A DNA stretch of 64,000 nt from Schistocephalus solidus (Eukaryota; Platyhelminthes; Cestoda; Diphyllobothriidea; Diphyllobothriidae), in the NCBI GenBank assembly GCA_017591395.1, contig WEDG01007643.1, forward strand, positions 1-64,000. Direction: 5' to 3'. A program made the position numbers and the translations under genes. Under the pieces are notes generated by a model. The model was not told the origin of the DNA, did not search any database, and saw only the letters and a list, made by a program, of their open reading frames with translations. Below are positions 63,685-64,000 of the stretch, piece after piece; positions within the stretch are counted from its first letter, which is position 1, and every line of letters starts with the position of its first letter.

Positions 63685-64000
63685 AAAAAAACCTCTCGGG
63701 ATAGTAAGTTTACAGGACTCGCTCACTCGGAAGCAGTCAGCGGCCTCGTCACACCCCTTGGAGTTGCGGTTGCGCACAGACCGGAGGCAACCATAAGGCG
63801 CCAGATCATGAGATCAAAAGACCCATTGCCACCGCAAGAAGCATCTGGGGTTGTTTATCGGGTCTGGTGCAGTTGCGGACAAAGCAAACATCTCGAAGAA
63901 ACCAGAATACTACTTCGAACGACAATGGTCGAGCACGCAGCAGCAGAGAGGAGGAACGACACCAGCTCCCCAGTCGCAGTTCATTCTACGGGCCAAAATT
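63685..64000 (+). pseudogene. PLE GIY-YIG region, running off the right edge
   Basis: Plus-strand translation gives LAHSEAVSGLVTPLGVAVAH, RPEATIRRQIMRSKDPLP, GVVYRVWCSCGQSKHLEETR and MVEHAAAERRNDTSS. It is the same block as 46,470-46,700, but YIGETGK is replaced by KHLEETR, so the GIY-YIG motif itself is lost. It is cut by the window end. Confidence 0.72.

Noticed and set aside
1..64000. CRISPR arrays, bacterial operons, ribosome binding sites, viral genes
   Set aside because: No direct repeats with regular spacers, no tightly packed gene strings and no viral structural or polymerase genes were seen. The content is eukaryotic retrotransposons and introns.

Overview
This window is eukaryotic, repeat-rich, intron-rich DNA and most likely comes from a flatworm, probably a tapeworm. 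The inference rests on the repeat types: CR1-like LINEs, an RTE-like LINE with C-terminal C2H2 fingers, Penelope-like elements (PLEs) with GIY-YIG domains and hammerhead-type motifs, and a tRNA-derived SINE. The species is not proven. No prokaryotic operon, rRNA gene or CRISPR array is visible.

Region 1-14.3 kb is a mosaic of broken retrotransposons. Three CR1-like families (called A, B and C here) and PLE pieces abut in alternating orientation. The most complete unit is a family B LINE on the minus strand (about 10,170-14,260) with ORF1, an APE-type endonuclease and a reverse transcriptase, all carrying frameshifts. Region 17.65-29.44 kb holds two inverted copies of one RTE-like LINE (family D), plus strand at 17,650-21,812 and minus strand at about 24,900-29,440. 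The minus copy continues into an array of C2H2 zinc fingers.

Region 33.5-62.9 kb contains the one host gene I can support. It is a divergent PP2A scaffold (PR65/A subunit)-like HEAT-repeat gene on the minus strand. Six exons join in phase over about 29 kb and cover roughly the C-terminal half of the family, with two low-complexity insertions. The N-terminal exons lie beyond the right edge and the last short exon was not found. Its introns are full of SINEs, PLE fragments, (TA)n arrays and large palindromes.

The most interesting system is the SINE family. At least ten copies or fragments share a tRNA-Arg(UCU)-like head with A and B boxes. Most are followed by a module that folds as a hammerhead ribozyme: CTGATGA, a short helix II, GAAA, a palindromic helix III and a matching helix I. 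PLE-associated sequences carry a second, separate type of minimal hammerhead with an ACGU helix III. Some of these motifs lie in the sense strand of introns of the PP2A-like gene. Two large palindromes (45.67-47.29 kb, from head-to-head PLEs, and 61.12-61.83 kb, a foldback repeat) are the other structural surprises.
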